Of a stretch of DNA of 64,000 bases, positions 29,801 through 42,570 are shown one piece after another; the stretch's first letter is position 1; every line of letters begins with the position of its first letter. Source of the DNA: Limanda limanda. Lineage: Eukaryota; Chordata; Actinopteri; Pleuronectiformes; Pleuronectidae. The DNA is taken from NCBI RefSeq assembly GCF_963576545.1, contig NC_083656.1:5517686-5581685 (forward strand), given 5' to 3'. A model generated the notes under the pieces. The model saw only the letters and a program-made list of their open reading frames with translations, made no database searches and was not told the origin of the DNA. The translations under genes were made by a program, and so were the position numbers.

Positions 29801-31803
29801 CCTCAGGGAACTATCTCTCTACTAACACCAGAACCCTCTCGAGAACAGCTCATTTTATAGGCTTCAAACTTGTTAATTGTGTTGTTAAGTGCAGTGTGAA
29901 ACTTAAGCAACAACAACATTTGTTACTTCAGTTCGGGTCTTTACTCTCCTGGACTCGACGTTATTCAGGATGGGAAACGGGAACAGTCATGAGCACACGT
30001 CAAGCAAACTACATGCGCGTTTAGAACGTGCACTCGTTCACATCAAGTTTGTTCAACACTGACAGGCTTTTGGCAAACTAACTTTCCTCAATGATTTACT
30101 TCACTTGAGCGATGTTCTGATCAAAAGGTGGATTAGTCTTTCCCTCGGACATGCTTGTGTTGTTCATCAGGAATGCAATTGGATTCAATCAATCTCCCAA
30201 GGACACAAACCTCTGAAACAACAATGACCAACAATCCACATTTGCCAAGATGGTAACAGATGTTCATTTTAGAAAAGTTTCCATAAATCAACAACAGTAT
30301 TTTAAGATACAAACAAAGACACGTTTTGCACGTAAGCACCAGAGTTTCCCTTGAAACTGTTGATGACATTGTGAGGGCAGAAAAACAGAGCAACACCTTT
30401 TTACTGGTGGCTATTGGCACAGATCATTGTTTTGAAGGCCTGTAAATACATTAGTTGACATTCATTTACTTAAGTGTGATTTATAATACTGTGATACGGA
30501 TATAAACAACCAGCAATATTGTACTTATTAGGGATGGGAAAATGATTTGTCTGTTAAAATAAACAAAATGCTCTTACATGACGCGACAATGGCCTGAAAC
30601 TGACAGGATTTTTTTCCAGCTGAATTGAGTGATGTTTACTGAGAGTATGAAAACAGATGAACTCAGGTAAAACCTCAATTAAAAGCCATTTTAAATCTAA
30701 GTGAGTAAGAAGTCTTGGATGAACACAGGTAAATGCTACTTAGAAAAACACCCCTCTTCCATCAAACCAAACCAAGTCACAGTGCTGGTTTGAAACTGGT
30801 TTTGAGAACATTTTAAGAACCATTTTGCTTTTCCACATAATAACATCACCACAAACCTCACTGTGTGCATCTCTATGCTTCATGTTTAAAATAACTCACG
30901 ACCTTGCACTTATTAAACATCATATCAAATATGTATATATGTATTCATTGATTCATTCACACCATCCTGACTCCGACAACAGACAACTTATTCACAGACT
31001 TTACAAAAAACACTGATTGTCTAATTATAGTTTCCACCAAAACACAAACTGTGTGGAAGCCACTTTTCTAAGTTCTTGGTTGCACAGATGAATATTACAA
31101 TCTTTACAATGGACATTTTCTAAAGGTATTGTGCTGGAATATCTGAGATTATACTGTCACCTCCTGCATGGATTAATCAGCAATAAAATCAAGAATAAAT
31201 AACATAAATCATGTCATACATCCAACCAACCTGCAGCATCGAATGAGCCATAAAGTTTAACTTTAAGAAAACATGTGATGAAGGCCCAGGACGTGTGTCC
31301 TCTCATTCCTGAAATCCACTGAGGAATCACACAATCTACACAATGCTTTTAACACAAAGTCTGAACCCTTCTGTTAAGATACGTGTTAACTTGAAGGAGG
31401 TTGTTGTTGGGGACATGGAGTCAGACAGTGGATGCAGGCGGTGACAGTAGCAGGTAGTCAACCTGCTAGCAACACACATAAAGTAGTGTTTCTACACTTT
31501 TAACTTGGCTCCTTGCTTCGGCTGCACGTCAACACAACCCGGGCTTTCAGAGCAGAGTCACACATGGACACCAGCACCTGCTTCTTCAGTGATATAAACC
31601 ACACGAACCCACGTTAGCTCGGTGGCTAGCTGCCCCCGAGCTAGCTGTCCAGTTAGCCCAGTTCCTGTAGCAGCTAATCTGAGCCAAACAAAAAAAAAAG
31701 GTCGTGGAAAGAACCACAGACACCGCGGGAACACACGTACTTCATGGGTTACGTGTTGTGTCACCGCGTCGCCACCTGGTTGTGTGTTCAGCGCCACACT
31801 CAC
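26805..31803 (-). other. spop intron 1, no exon seen
   Basis: This is the putative intron between the non-coding first exon and the start-codon exon. Neither strand shows a recognisable exon. It contains a run of 16 G at 27543-27558 and otherwise AT-rich sequence. An additional untranslated spop exon could be hidden here. Confidence 0.5.
27543..27558. repeat. Run of 16 G in spop intron 1
   Basis: A mononucleotide tract, likely polymorphic, with no nearby exon. Confidence 0.9.
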
Positions 31804-31890
31804 CTTTGTGTTGGGTTTGATTGTAACGGTGGTCGACCGGGATCTTGTGTTGTTGTTAGCTAGCAGGCTAGCTGTCTTCATGAGGGGCAG
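31804..31890 (-). other. spop: Probable non-coding first exon and promoter of spop
   Basis: On the minus strand a strong donor, ACACAAAG followed by GTGAGTG, ends at 31804. Upstream of it lie repeated GCTAGC and TTAGC words and a locally CpG-richer patch, as often seen at fish transcription starts. The only acceptor that reaches the SPOP start exon cleanly is the one at 26804, so this is the best candidate first exon. The transcription start is not resolvable by eye. Confidence 0.5.
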
Positions 31891-33101
31891 ACATTGGCAG
31901 CCTCATCTCACAGCCAGCGCCCCCTGCTGCACGGGAGGGGTTTCATCCCCAGGGAATAGTGGGAAATAAAAAGAGATGAATGAGAAATAAAAATGTTATT
32001 AAGTTTAATGATTCATATTCTGAAACAAGGGTCAGAAATGATCTTACAGAGCCTCAATGGGTTATTTAATACTCTAGTAAAAAGACGCTTCAACACAGAC
32101 TGAATGAAAGTGTTGCAAATTTATATTATTGTATTGGAAAATAGCTTCTTACTTGAAAGGTATATGCATTTTGGATGCACATTATATCTGTTATATTGGG
32201 TTTAATCAAATATTGTACATACAGTGTGATTTTACAATTATTTTAGTGTTTTCCTGCTTTTCTTGTGAGGTTGAATATTCAAGTCGCAGGGGCCAGATTT
32301 GACCCACAAGCTGCTATGTTCCCAAATTAAACCACAGTGCATTTACAAATATTTCTTGCTATCTAATTGAGTTTGGTCTTTATTGATTTTTTTGCACATT
32401 AGTTAAAAAATCTCTACCGGTCATTCCCCTGGTTCCACTGCCTCGGTTTAATTTCCACCATCACTGACGACTAATTTATCATAATTTAATCAGCATAGTA
32501 GATGAGCTATCGTACGTACGCCAAGATTAACACCAAGATTAAGAGATATTGACTGTTGAAGGTTGAATTTAATTAAGATGTGAATGGCATTAATCTCTGG
32601 ATTCATCCGCTCAGCTTGAATGTGTCTTTAATACATCTCTGTCCTCTCATGTTCACATACTAACACACGCTCTGCTGAGGAATTGCGATAGTAAACTTTA
32701 AATATCAAAGATGTGTTAGTCCTTAATGGCTTAAAATTAAGCACAAAGAACAGGGACAGGGACCTTTATTTCAATATTTATTCATTTTCAAAGACTGTGT
32801 AGCCTCTTTTTCTTTCATGCTGTCAGACAAGAAATCATGTGCATAAAGAGCTCACTGAAGAAAAGTGACAAATACATCAACACTCACATTATTTCATTAC
32901 AGAAAAAGCCAAGACAGAAAGATTCATAAACATCACTGACAAAATAAAATTGTCAGTGTTGAATATATTAACAAATATTTACAAATCTATACAAAACTTA
33001 ACATTCAAAATAACAGCATTTTAAACAAATGCAGTGTAAGAAAAATGTGAAGATATCAGAGATGAAACCAAATAAAAAGCATGAGGCTGTACATGAAATA
33101 T
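31891..33101. other. Intergenic, spop to cenpt
   Basis: AT-rich sequence with no exon recognised. The 33000-33100 part probably includes the cenpt 3' UTR. A minus-strand AATAAA candidate has its complement at 32766-32771. Confidence 0.4.
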
Positions 33102-36100
33102 TCAAATCAGTTTTTTAGGGATGACAACATTTCCACTTGTCGCGATGGGGATCAAGAGCTTACGCTGCTCCATGCGAAGATATTTCTCAATGAGCACTTC
33201 CACCGGCACCTTGTCATTCACATGACCCTGCCTGCAGAGTGACACAAAACACACAGCAGTCAAGTTTAATGGTTAAAACGAATGCTCCCATAGATTAGTG
33301 TAGTGTATCAGAGGGAGATTTCAGAGTAAAAGTTTCCTTCTTCACCATCACGTCCCCTCTTAACACGCCACATGGAGTTCAAGGTTGCCATCTAGTGGTT
33401 ACTATAATATTTGTGTGGCACTGATGTCTTAATTTTTGTCATGTTCTGCTACAAACTTTAATTCTTCATACTTTATGTCTAGCAGCATTGCAACCATCTC
33501 GAAGACTATTGCTCTTCTTCACTGTCAATTCATAAAGATATACTGTGAATTCCAGCAGGGCAATGTTGTCCCAGATCAGGAAGCATTTAGCCACTAAAGA
33601 ACCACATATTTTTGTTAGGAGCCAAAAGAACATGAAATATTGTATTTACATTTATCACATTGTAGTATGAATTAAGACCAATGTTGGCCTTTGTCTAGTT
33701 GGCATGTCATTTATTCATTAATTGCATCTAAGCCTAATGGCAAGTTGGAGCTGGAAGTCAAACTAATAATAAAATATGAAATAATGATGTTACAATGTTT
33801 TTTTAAACACCTAGTATTTTGTTTTTGTATGTAAATATGTCAAACTACTTTAACACATTACTACTACTATTTTTTTTAAAACTCTCCATCAAAAAATAAC
33901 TTCAGAAAGAGCTAGTGCACGCTGATTTAAACCCAAAACCCACTGACCTTTTCAGCAGCAGCACAACATCCTCGACCTCGATGGTTTTTCTCTTTGCATG
34001 ACCTGCATAAGTCTCCAGGTCGTCCGCCAGCCGCTCGAAGAATTTATCCATTCTGTCAAAAAGATGACGCACATCGGTTATCTCACTAGTAACATATTCA
34101 CCAAATTACAAAACAGAAGATTCCAAATGGCTTAGAAAGAATTTCACAACTTTTAATTTCACTTGTTGCTTAATTTGTTCCAGCAGTGGTCCTGTAGTCC
34201 TGGTTACTTACACTTCATCCAGGACAGGGTACACATCTGCAGAGACCTTTGCTTTTGCAAAGTGTCTGAACGCACCCATCAGGTAGCTCTTAGGGAGGGT
34301 TGTTTTTTTCTTGTTCGGGGCGCTCTTCTTCCGCGGCACCTGCTTTGGTTTAGCTGCTGGTAAAACTTCACTTGTACCACTGGTGGAGCTGCAGAGAGAA
34401 GAACGGGTCAGTTACATAAAACATGAGGAATTTTCAGCACATTTAAACTGACTGTACTGTGAACCTCCAGCAAAACACACAAGCTTATTTTAACATGTGT
34501 TATTACAATGGAAATGCAACTTACCTGGTTTGAATATTCTTCGGAACAGAAGTTGAGGCCTGACGGTCCAGGAAGGAAAAGTTTCTTTTCTCTTTCACAA
34601 AGGCTGGGGCCTCGCGCATGTAGTCTGAGGGGTTAGAAATGGTAAAACAACATGTTACTCATTTGTTTAAAATAAAACACATACACACGATAGGGTCAAA
34701 GAGAGACTCCATAGACTCGCATTAATTTCCTGGAGACCAACTCAACATCCACCTGGCACCAAGTTTAACCACGGACCCATAAATCATCTTCAAGTGTGGA
34801 CACAATGACAGAAACACTGACCCTCGTTCTCTTCTCCATCTTCTTCCTCCCACTCTTCTTCCTGTTCAGCAGGGTCCAAAGCAGCGGCCTCTTCTTCAGA
34901 TGCAGCATCACTCAGGTGGTCGTCATCTACGATATCATGCGTCAACTCCAGTGGAAGAGGAAGGTTTTCTTTACCAGCATCAGACTCTGTCTCTGACTGA
35001 GAATCATCATTCTGTCCTCGGGTCGAAGACTCAGCCACGTCAGGCATCTCAGAATGAGGATGGCTTCTCTCGCTCGGCTCTATAGCAGCGTGCGCTTTGC
35101 CCTCACTCCATCCTACATGCAAGCAACAACACTTAAATAAGAAAACTGGGAAACATCTATAACTTGCATTGAAACATATTTAATATAAACTAGACATGAC
35201 GTTCCGAACAAAACAGTCTTATGATTGGTAATGATAAAGAGTTTGTGTATATTATTATTATTTGACAGCATCAATATTTAAATTTAGTCTGTCAGTGATA
35301 AATAAAAACTGTATTATCTATACTTTAAATTAAGTGACAAGTGAAGTAATCCATCCCCGTCGAGTTTTGAATTGTGAGTGGGCGAAAAAAAACAAATGAT
35401 ATTAGAAGATCCCTATTATCTACAGTAAGAGATTCTATTTGTGACTTTACCTTCTATCGTTGCATCCGGCAAATCTCCCACAGCTCCTGCAACCGGCATA
35501 ATGAGGCCGCCCTGCGAGCGCTGAGCCCTTCGACTGATGTGCTCCAGCAGGTCTGAGGCCTGCTCACCTTCCTCCCCCTCCTCTTGCTCATCTTCAACCA
35601 CAGGCTTTTCTTTCTCAGATTGAGAATTGGCTGCAGGTTCTTCTTGGTCACTTTGATATTCCTCTTCATCACCCACTGCCTCCGGCTGAGACCCGGCTTG
35701 AACATCCTCCTCAGACCGAGAATCAACTGCCCCTTCTTCTTCCTCAGTTTGAGACTCAGGTGCAACCTCCTCTTCCTCTTCCTCAGACCTGGCTGTCACA
35801 TCCTCTTCAGGCTGAGAATCCACTACAACTTCCTCAGTTTGATACTCAGGTGCAACCTCCTCTTCCTCCTCCTGAGACATTGATACAACATTCTCTTCAG
35901 GCTGAGAATCCACTACAACTTCCTCAGTTTGATACTCAGGTGCAACCTCCTCTTCCTCAGACCTGGCTGCGACATCCTCTTCAGGCTGAGAATCCACTAC
36001 ATCTTCTTCTTCCTCAGTTTGAGACTCAGGTGCAACCTCCTCTTCCTCCTCCTGAGACATGGCTACAACCTCCTCTTCAGGCTGAGAATCCCCTACATCT

Positions 36101-38967
36101 TCATCTTCCTCAGTTTGAGACTCAGGTGCAACCTCCTCTTCCTCAGACCTGCCGGCAACCTCCTCTTCAGGCTGAGAATCCACTACATCTTCTTCTTCCT
36201 TAGTTTGAGAGTCAGGTGCAACCTCCTCTTCCTCAGACTGAGACCTGCTTGCAGCGGTTTGAGAATCAGATGCACCTTCCTCCTCCGTTTGAGCTTCAAC
36301 TCTGTTCTCCTCTTCCTCAGAGTGTTGACCATCAGATGTACTCTTCATCTCCACCTCTTCAGCTGCATCCACATCTTTCTCTGACTGATCCTCAGAAACA
36401 CCTTCTTCACTCTGAGGTTCTGCTGCACCTCCTCCCTCGGTTGGCTCCATGTCTCTCGTCTCCCCTTTGTCCTCTGGTGCAACGATGGACGAGCTGGAGG
36501 TCATGGAATTAGGTTCTGTGTAGAGGGCTGTGTTACAGTTGACGATATCTGTTGAGATATCAGGTAAACTGAGAGCACTTAGGCCCAGGTTGAAGCCCTC
36601 AGAGTAGGTGGTCATATTCGGATCCTGTGGTTTGTCTAGGCGATAAAAGAAAATCAATAACTGTTGACACATATGTTTCATCATTAACTAAAAAAAAAAA
36701 GAATAATCAGTGCTCTCTTCAACTTGTTATACATACGATATAAAATTGGGGGGAAAATAGAACATTTGCTAGGTTAAGAAAAGCTATTTAATCACCATGA
36801 CCGTCTCCCATATGCCATTTATTTACACCAGCACCGAATTCTTCTTCTGTGATTTTTCTACGGTTGGTCAGTCTCCTCTGCAGACCCCTCCTTTCTGACC
36901 GCATGTCTACGAAGGGGGTTTTCAAACCCAAAGAAGTGGAGCTGTCAAACAGAGTAAAGAGACAATACAGTCAATTAGATACTCAAGGTATTCAGGAATC
37001 TAATTGTTGTAACAACAAACAGATAATACCTAATTACCAGAAGTCAACTTTCTATTTGTCAAAATGTACCTTGTTAAGGAAAGTGATGATTGATCACTCA
37101 TCGAAACATTACTTTCTTCTCCAACATCTGTAAACATAAAGACCCGTGAGCAAATCAATAAAACTGCTTTCTGATGCAGCTCAAATGATCCAAAACACAA
37201 ACATCTCAGTAAATGTATGAATTTACAAAAACAAACATTCACAGCATCTTATACAATCAGTGGTTGGATCCCATTAGAAGTTGCTTTAACCTTACCACTT
37301 GTGCCTTTAAGTCGTTTTTCAAAAGTGGTAACGTTAAGACTTCGGTGGGGCCTCTTTCTGCTCAGCCCCTTTGCGACGCTTGCCGCGTTGCCAAAAGTTA
37401 AATCAGGCAGATCCAGCCCTGAGAGCTCAATACTTAAAGAAAACAAGAAAACATCAAGTTATAATATCTATATATAAAGACAGAACATAATTCAGCCAGT
37501 GGCATACAAACAACCGATAATGAGACATCCTGTTACACACACTGCTCACCTGGGACGCTTGCTGGTCATGCTTGAGTCGGCTGAAGGCAGCTGTGGCTCT
37601 TCTGACGCAGCTTTTTCATGAACCACCGGGGACCTCACCGGCTCTGAATCACACAATAAAGGACTCTTTTAAAAAGAAAAACAAACATCTGCATCATGAC
37701 GCGTGCAGAAAGACAGACAGGCCCACGCACCTGTCAGCAGGATGTTCCTGAGCATGTGCCTCGGTGTGTCTCCCTCATCAAAAATCATTGAGGTTGGGGC
37801 GGGAGTTTGCATCTTCCGGGGCCCGGCCGAGGCCGTCCTCCTTGAAGTGGTGGGCAAGGACTTCCTGGTTATACTCTGAAAGGAAGCACGATAAATCAGT
37901 TTCATTAGACTCAACAACATGTCAATCATCCGCATAGTAATTACTCTTCCACCTCACCTCACGCATTTTATGTTTCAAGCTGCGCCTCAGGATGTCCTGT
38001 GGGGTCTTGGCTCCAGCATCTTTCCTTATCAGTCTACTGCTGCGCCGGCTCCCGCTGGGGCTCAATTCTTTGGAGGCACTAAGACAAGACAGTTTAAAAT
38101 GTGTTCAATACAAAGTTGAGGAGACAAACGTTTTATCTTGAAAGCATTTATGGCCACAACTCCTAATTCATTGGCATAAAGTTGATATTTTTATATGGAA
38201 TTTGCTCCTCACTTCCAGACAGTAAGTTAGCTTTGTTTCCTCCAGTCTGCTCAGTCAATATCAATAATTGTAACATTATTATTTCTTCTGGGTCTAAAAA
38301 CTGATTCTTGCTTCTGAATGAAAGTTGTGGTTTTAAATTCTATGTCAAACACTAGAGACTTTATAGCACCAGTTATGTGTTCTATGCTCACTGTACTGCA
38401 CAGTGCACAATCAGTAAGAAATGTATGTATTTTGAATTTTGTTATATTGCTAATGATGAAAATGATACTGCAATAACTATTGATATTGTTTTATTGCCCA
38501 GCCTCCTTTGGAATTTTACAATTTAAAGTCAGAATACACCAGAGAGGGTCTGGGGCTCAAAGTAAATAAATCAACTAATCAATTAAATAGTTATATAAGT
38601 GAATAAGGCAAAACAATCATCAGCTACAGTTATTAGCTTGATTTTGGTTGTTTTACATCCTCAGGATTTATGGCTCATGCTCAGTCACAGAAGACAAACT
38701 TAGTACAGACTTGTTATTTACTTCCTATAATGTTTGTCAGGTCCGGTTATTCTTGGCAGATACAGCAACAACTCAAACGGGTACAGATTTTAATCATTCG
38801 ACTCTCGACCACAACAAAGAACACAAATAAAGGTATAGATGAATGAGTGAATGAATGAGTGAATGATGGAGGGATGAGGACCTGCGGGTGATGGGGGTCC
38901 TGGGGGTCTCGGAGCTGAGGATGTTCCTCAGCAGGACCCGAGCAGACAAATCCTCCGTCAGATCCAT
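33102..38967 (-). CDS. cenpt: Centromere protein T
   Basis: CENP-T links centromeric chromatin to the outer kinetochore: the N-terminus recruits NDC80/MIS12 after CDK phosphorylation and the C-terminal histone fold pairs with CENP-W. Exons in order are 38882-38967, 37958-38078, 37731-37875, 37550-37643, 37296-37432, 37070-37127, 36802-36941, 35451-36635, 34822-35112, 34525-34624, 34212-34388, 33948-34052 and 33102-33231. They total 923 codons (922 aa). The N-terminus has three TP-containing helical motifs: LLRNILSSETPRTP, TPQDILRRSL and TPRHMLRNILL. The eighth exon is an acidic repeat of about 394 codons. The C-terminus has ADDLETYAGHAKRKTIEVED, then LLIPIATSGNVVIP, matching the CENP-T histone fold and its extension. 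The exon 1 and exon 7 donors (GTCCTC, GTCATG) are weak. At 922 aa it is well above the human protein's roughly 560. Confidence 0.95.
35680..36240 (-). repeat. Acidic tandem repeat in cenpt exon 8
   Basis: Seven or so degenerate copies of about 25-31 codons share the pattern SEEEEVAPESQTEEEED followed by VVDSQPEEEV. Blocks are shuffled (AARS, AMSQ, SMSQ, TARS variants), typical of recombination within a coding minisatellite. It lengthens the linker between the NDC80-binding N-terminus and the histone fold and makes it strongly negative. Confidence 0.9.
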
Positions 38968-39875
38968 GGAGCGGCTGCTGATAGCTACTGTTAGCCGCTG
39001 TTAGCTGCAGTTAGCCGCTGTTAGCTGCTGTTAGCTGCAGTTAGCTGCAGTTAGCTGCTGTTAAGCTAACACAAGGTACAACAAGCTGCGTTAACCGCGT
39101 TTAAATCCCGACTTTATAGAAACCATGCGATTTAATCCAAGTGCACAGAGTCCGAGGGTCGCAGCCGAACCCGAGTACGTGTCATTTATCGTAGATTCCA
39201 CCGCGTTATACGATGTCTTGAGTTTGTTTACGTTCAACTCGACCTGCTCCTGTCGCGCTGCCTCCCGCGTTATATTCAAGTGAAATCTCGCGATAACTTA
39301 ATCTTCTCGTTCACCGCCCATTCAGCTCGTTGCCGCCATCAAGTGGAGAATCGAGGGAAGACATGGAGTTTACTTCTTGGGGGTAAATGATTTAGTTTGA
39401 TGTTATTGTTTTTTCTTTTTTATTATTATATAAAACATTATATTTTAATGATCTTTGCTTTATTATTTATTTTTATTTAGTTTAAACCAACATGTTCCTT
39501 CATTGAGGTAAAAATATAAATAATATGTTTTCTTATGATTCAACACATAGAAGCTGATTTATTTATCAGACTCTTAACTAACTTTGTTCATTTAACCAGC
39601 TCCTGAAACCCTGAAGCTGGGATTCCTGAGGTGGTTTAGTTTCAAGTCACAAGAGATACACATGAACAAGAGGTGGGGTTTATATAGATTTAATGATTTA
39701 CAACAAAAATAAATTCATTCAGACAGTCACTGAGAAAGTGATTGATCCCGTACTCCAGAATAAGCTGAATGAGTGCGGCATGTTCAGCGTCACGGGTTTA
39801 TTTCATATTTGGTAAAACAAATAAAAGTGCAACGGCTCTTCACACTGAAGACGACGTCAGAGGTGGACGTGCAAT
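38968..39875. promoter_or_regulatory. cenpt upstream region with TTAGC minisatellite
   Basis: Directly above the cenpt start codon, 38978-39065 carries about eight GTTAGC words in a 10-20 bp rhythm (GTTAGCTGCAGTTAGCCGCT and variants). This is probably cenpt 5' UTR or core promoter. CpG sites are enriched to about 39350. Further on, a minus-strand AATAAA (complement 39797-39802) likely ends the NDUFA4-like transcript. No other exon is visible. Confidence 0.45.
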
Positions 39876-39964
39876 TTAGAAATCAGGCCTGTCCTTCTCC
39901 AGCTTGGAGTAGTCCATGTTAACTGCGAAAAGCTGGAAACACACACACACACACACACACGCAC

Positions 39965-40009
<45 letters not shown>

Positions 40010-41758
40010 CAAACATACACAATCAGTATAAAGGAATATGGACTTTGAGGTGAGATAAGATATGGGACGTCCTTTACAGATGGAGGTTAATTCTTTGAAT
40101 CAAACCAAACTATCACACACAGTGTGAAATCAAAATATTCCATATCATTATTATTATCATGATTATTATTATAATCAGAAAGCTGTTACTTTGTACTGGT
40201 AGGTGGGCCCCAGCTTGTTCCAGGGCTCAGGGTTGTTGTTACGATCCCATCTGTGGACAAGAACAGAAGACACTTTTGGAATTTGACTTTTTGAGGTTAT
40301 TAATGTTCCTCATGCAACATGTGGTACTTACAAATAGACTAAGGTTTAATAATCATTTACAATATGTGCTGGGTACAAAACAATAGATCCACAACAGGAA
40401 TTTCTGTTTGCTGTCTGTGATAAAACGAGTACGTACGAGACATCTGGGTTCTTCAGAGCCAGACGAGCCAGGTACGTGGCACTCATGGTTACACCACCAC
40501 CGATGAAGATGAAGAGGGGGATCAGCTGGTGGGAACAGAACAAAATCTTTGAGTCTATTCCATTCAAGGATCAAAATGTCAGAGGTGCAAGTTTACAGTT
40601 TTCACGTGTCGTGAGTTGGTGTCTGAATTCAACCTTAATTTTACTTCCATTTATTTAATTTGAATCAAATTAAAACTTACCGTATTTATCCTATTAGTAT
40701 TATTATTATTAGTGGTAATAGTAGCAGTAGTAGTATTATAAGGCTAATATGCTTCACCTTCTTATCTTGGTACTCTTCTGTCAGATGCTGTCATTGTTTT
40801 CTATTATTTTCTATAGATCCATAACATAAAATACACAGGATTTCCATATTGAGCCAATCTCTACCAAGTGAACTGATTCAAATGGGATTATAATCACATA
40901 TAAAACCGTTAATAATGATTATAATAAATGTTTAGAGACGCAATGTCTCTCCTGAAGCACAGTTCACGTTTGTAGCAGGAGACAGACACACTCAGTCTCT
41001 ATTCAGTGATCTATAAATAACAGCTTGACTCTGTCGCCCTCTGATAAACAGTAGAGAGTCATTCCAGCATGGAGTCCATATACAGTCCATACAGTACAGT
41101 ACAGTACGTGCTGCAGCGACCTTCAGACATGGCTGGAACGCAGTGCTAGCATGGTGGCGCCTGATTGCACCTGATCTTTCCCTTCAGATCATCATTATTA
41201 TAATTTTTATCATTATTATAACAAGTGAATATCATGAGGATGTTTTCTGCCTCGTCACTGCAGGTGATTCGTCTTTTAAAGCTGCCAAAAAGACGCTGAG
41301 AGGGTGGCACAGCCCAATCTACATGCGTGAGGAGAGGAAACACCACAAACAAATGGATGAGAGAATACAGAGTGGGTTAAGAATGAAAGGTGCATTCAAA
41401 TTACCTGACTGGAATATTATTTAATCGTTAATTTAATCACAAATCTGTGGCTGTAGAGGAATCATCAGATGAATAAACATGTTGTAAAAGTCGCGTTTTT
41501 CTCTTTCACCCTAATCACCAAATGTGTAAATCTGCCTTTACGCATTGGGTGAATTTGGTGTAAATGCCATTGCGGTGCATTTGAATTATTACCAATTATG
41601 ATTAAGGAGTGAATGGGAATAAACGGGAGGCGCGCTCCAGGCATGCGCGTCCTCGCCGGCTCCCTTCAATGTCACCGGGTCGTTCACGCGTTAGAATCAA
41701 ACACACTTACAGCCGGGTGGCTCCGGAGCTGCTTGACGAGGAGGCTGAACACAGACAT
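39876..41758 (-). CDS. NDUFA4-family cytochrome c oxidase-associated subunit
   Basis: NDUFA4 is a single-pass inner-membrane protein now regarded as a subunit of cytochrome c oxidase. Exons 41711-41758, 40437-40525, 40190-40250 and 39876-39932 join to 85 codons (84 aa), close to human NDUFA4 (81 aa). Features are a short basic N-terminus ending RSHPA, a membrane segment [12 protein letters not shown] with TYLARLAL, and the family block [19 protein letters not shown], followed by [20 protein letters not shown]. The ending matches NDUFA4 and NDUFA4L2 and is unlike NMES1/C15orf48. Which teleost paralogue it is cannot be settled by eye. A (CA)n tract lies seven bases into the last intron, next to the acceptor. 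Confidence 0.92.
39939..40004. repeat. (AC)n microsatellite abutting a splice acceptor
   Basis: About 66 bp of AC with two GC interruptions, ending seven bases from the last acceptor of the NDUFA4-like gene. On the transcript it is (GT)n, where the polypyrimidine tract should be, so length changes could affect splicing. Confidence 0.9.
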
Positions 41759-42570
41759 GGCAGCGGGACCTCTCTCCGGCCGAGTCCGAAGAAGAGCTGA
41801 GGCTGTGCGGCTGAGGGAGCGAAGGAGGACCGCTCACCGGGTTCCTATGGTTCCTACAGGCCGGGACGTGCAGTGAAGTGAACACCACCTCCTCGCAGCC
41901 TCAGCCAATCACACAGCTAGACGTCACGACAGCTGCACATCTGTATCGGGCTGCGTCATGTGACATGGACGTATATAAATGTGTCAGCAGGTGATGGATG
42001 ATAAATCCTTCTCCTTGACATCTACATTCATTTACACTCCAGAAATGGTTCATTGGGAATTTTAGAAGATTCAAAATACAGGCAATTTGAATTAATGGAA
42101 CAATGCTGGAGGAGGCAACTTCCATTATTGTTATTGGTCTGCAGATTCTGTCTTATTCCCAATTTATCATAGACCTAGGTTGTGTTATTTAATCCATTCA
42201 TAAGCAGCACATGCTCCTGTTCAGTAAACTGGAAACAGATTGTTCAGCACTTTGGTTTTAACTATACAAACTTAATCTAATTCAATGCTTGAATTTCTCA
42301 GTTTTTTTCCTACTGAGAAACAACAGATCTGAGTTTGGTTTTATCAAACTGAGGTTGAGATCTTAAAGACAAACTCTGTTGTCTCACATATCGCGGTGTA
42401 ACACCAACCACCCCCACCCCCCCGCTCTGTTCCTGTGACACTGTGAGCGGGAAATGTTACAGCACAACTTGCATATTAGATCATTACAGGTGCTGAAACC
42501 TCAAAACCATTGCATCAACAGTCATAACCAAAGAGCAGAAATTCACACGGCGACAGCGAATAATCAATAA
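41759..42570. other. Promoter side of the NDUFA4-like gene, then intergenic
   Basis: The first 150 bases are GC-richer and presumably hold the 5' UTR and promoter of the NDUFA4-like gene. No TATA box is obvious. From about 41950 the sequence is AT-rich with no exon, up to the probable fam117a polyadenylation signal (minus-strand AATAAA near 42570). Confidence 0.4.

Noticed and set aside
35584..36512. Long plus-strand frames rich in Leu, Pro and Gln opposite the cenpt acidic exon
   Set aside because: These are antisense shadows of the GAG/GAA-rich acidic repeat. They have no start context or domain.
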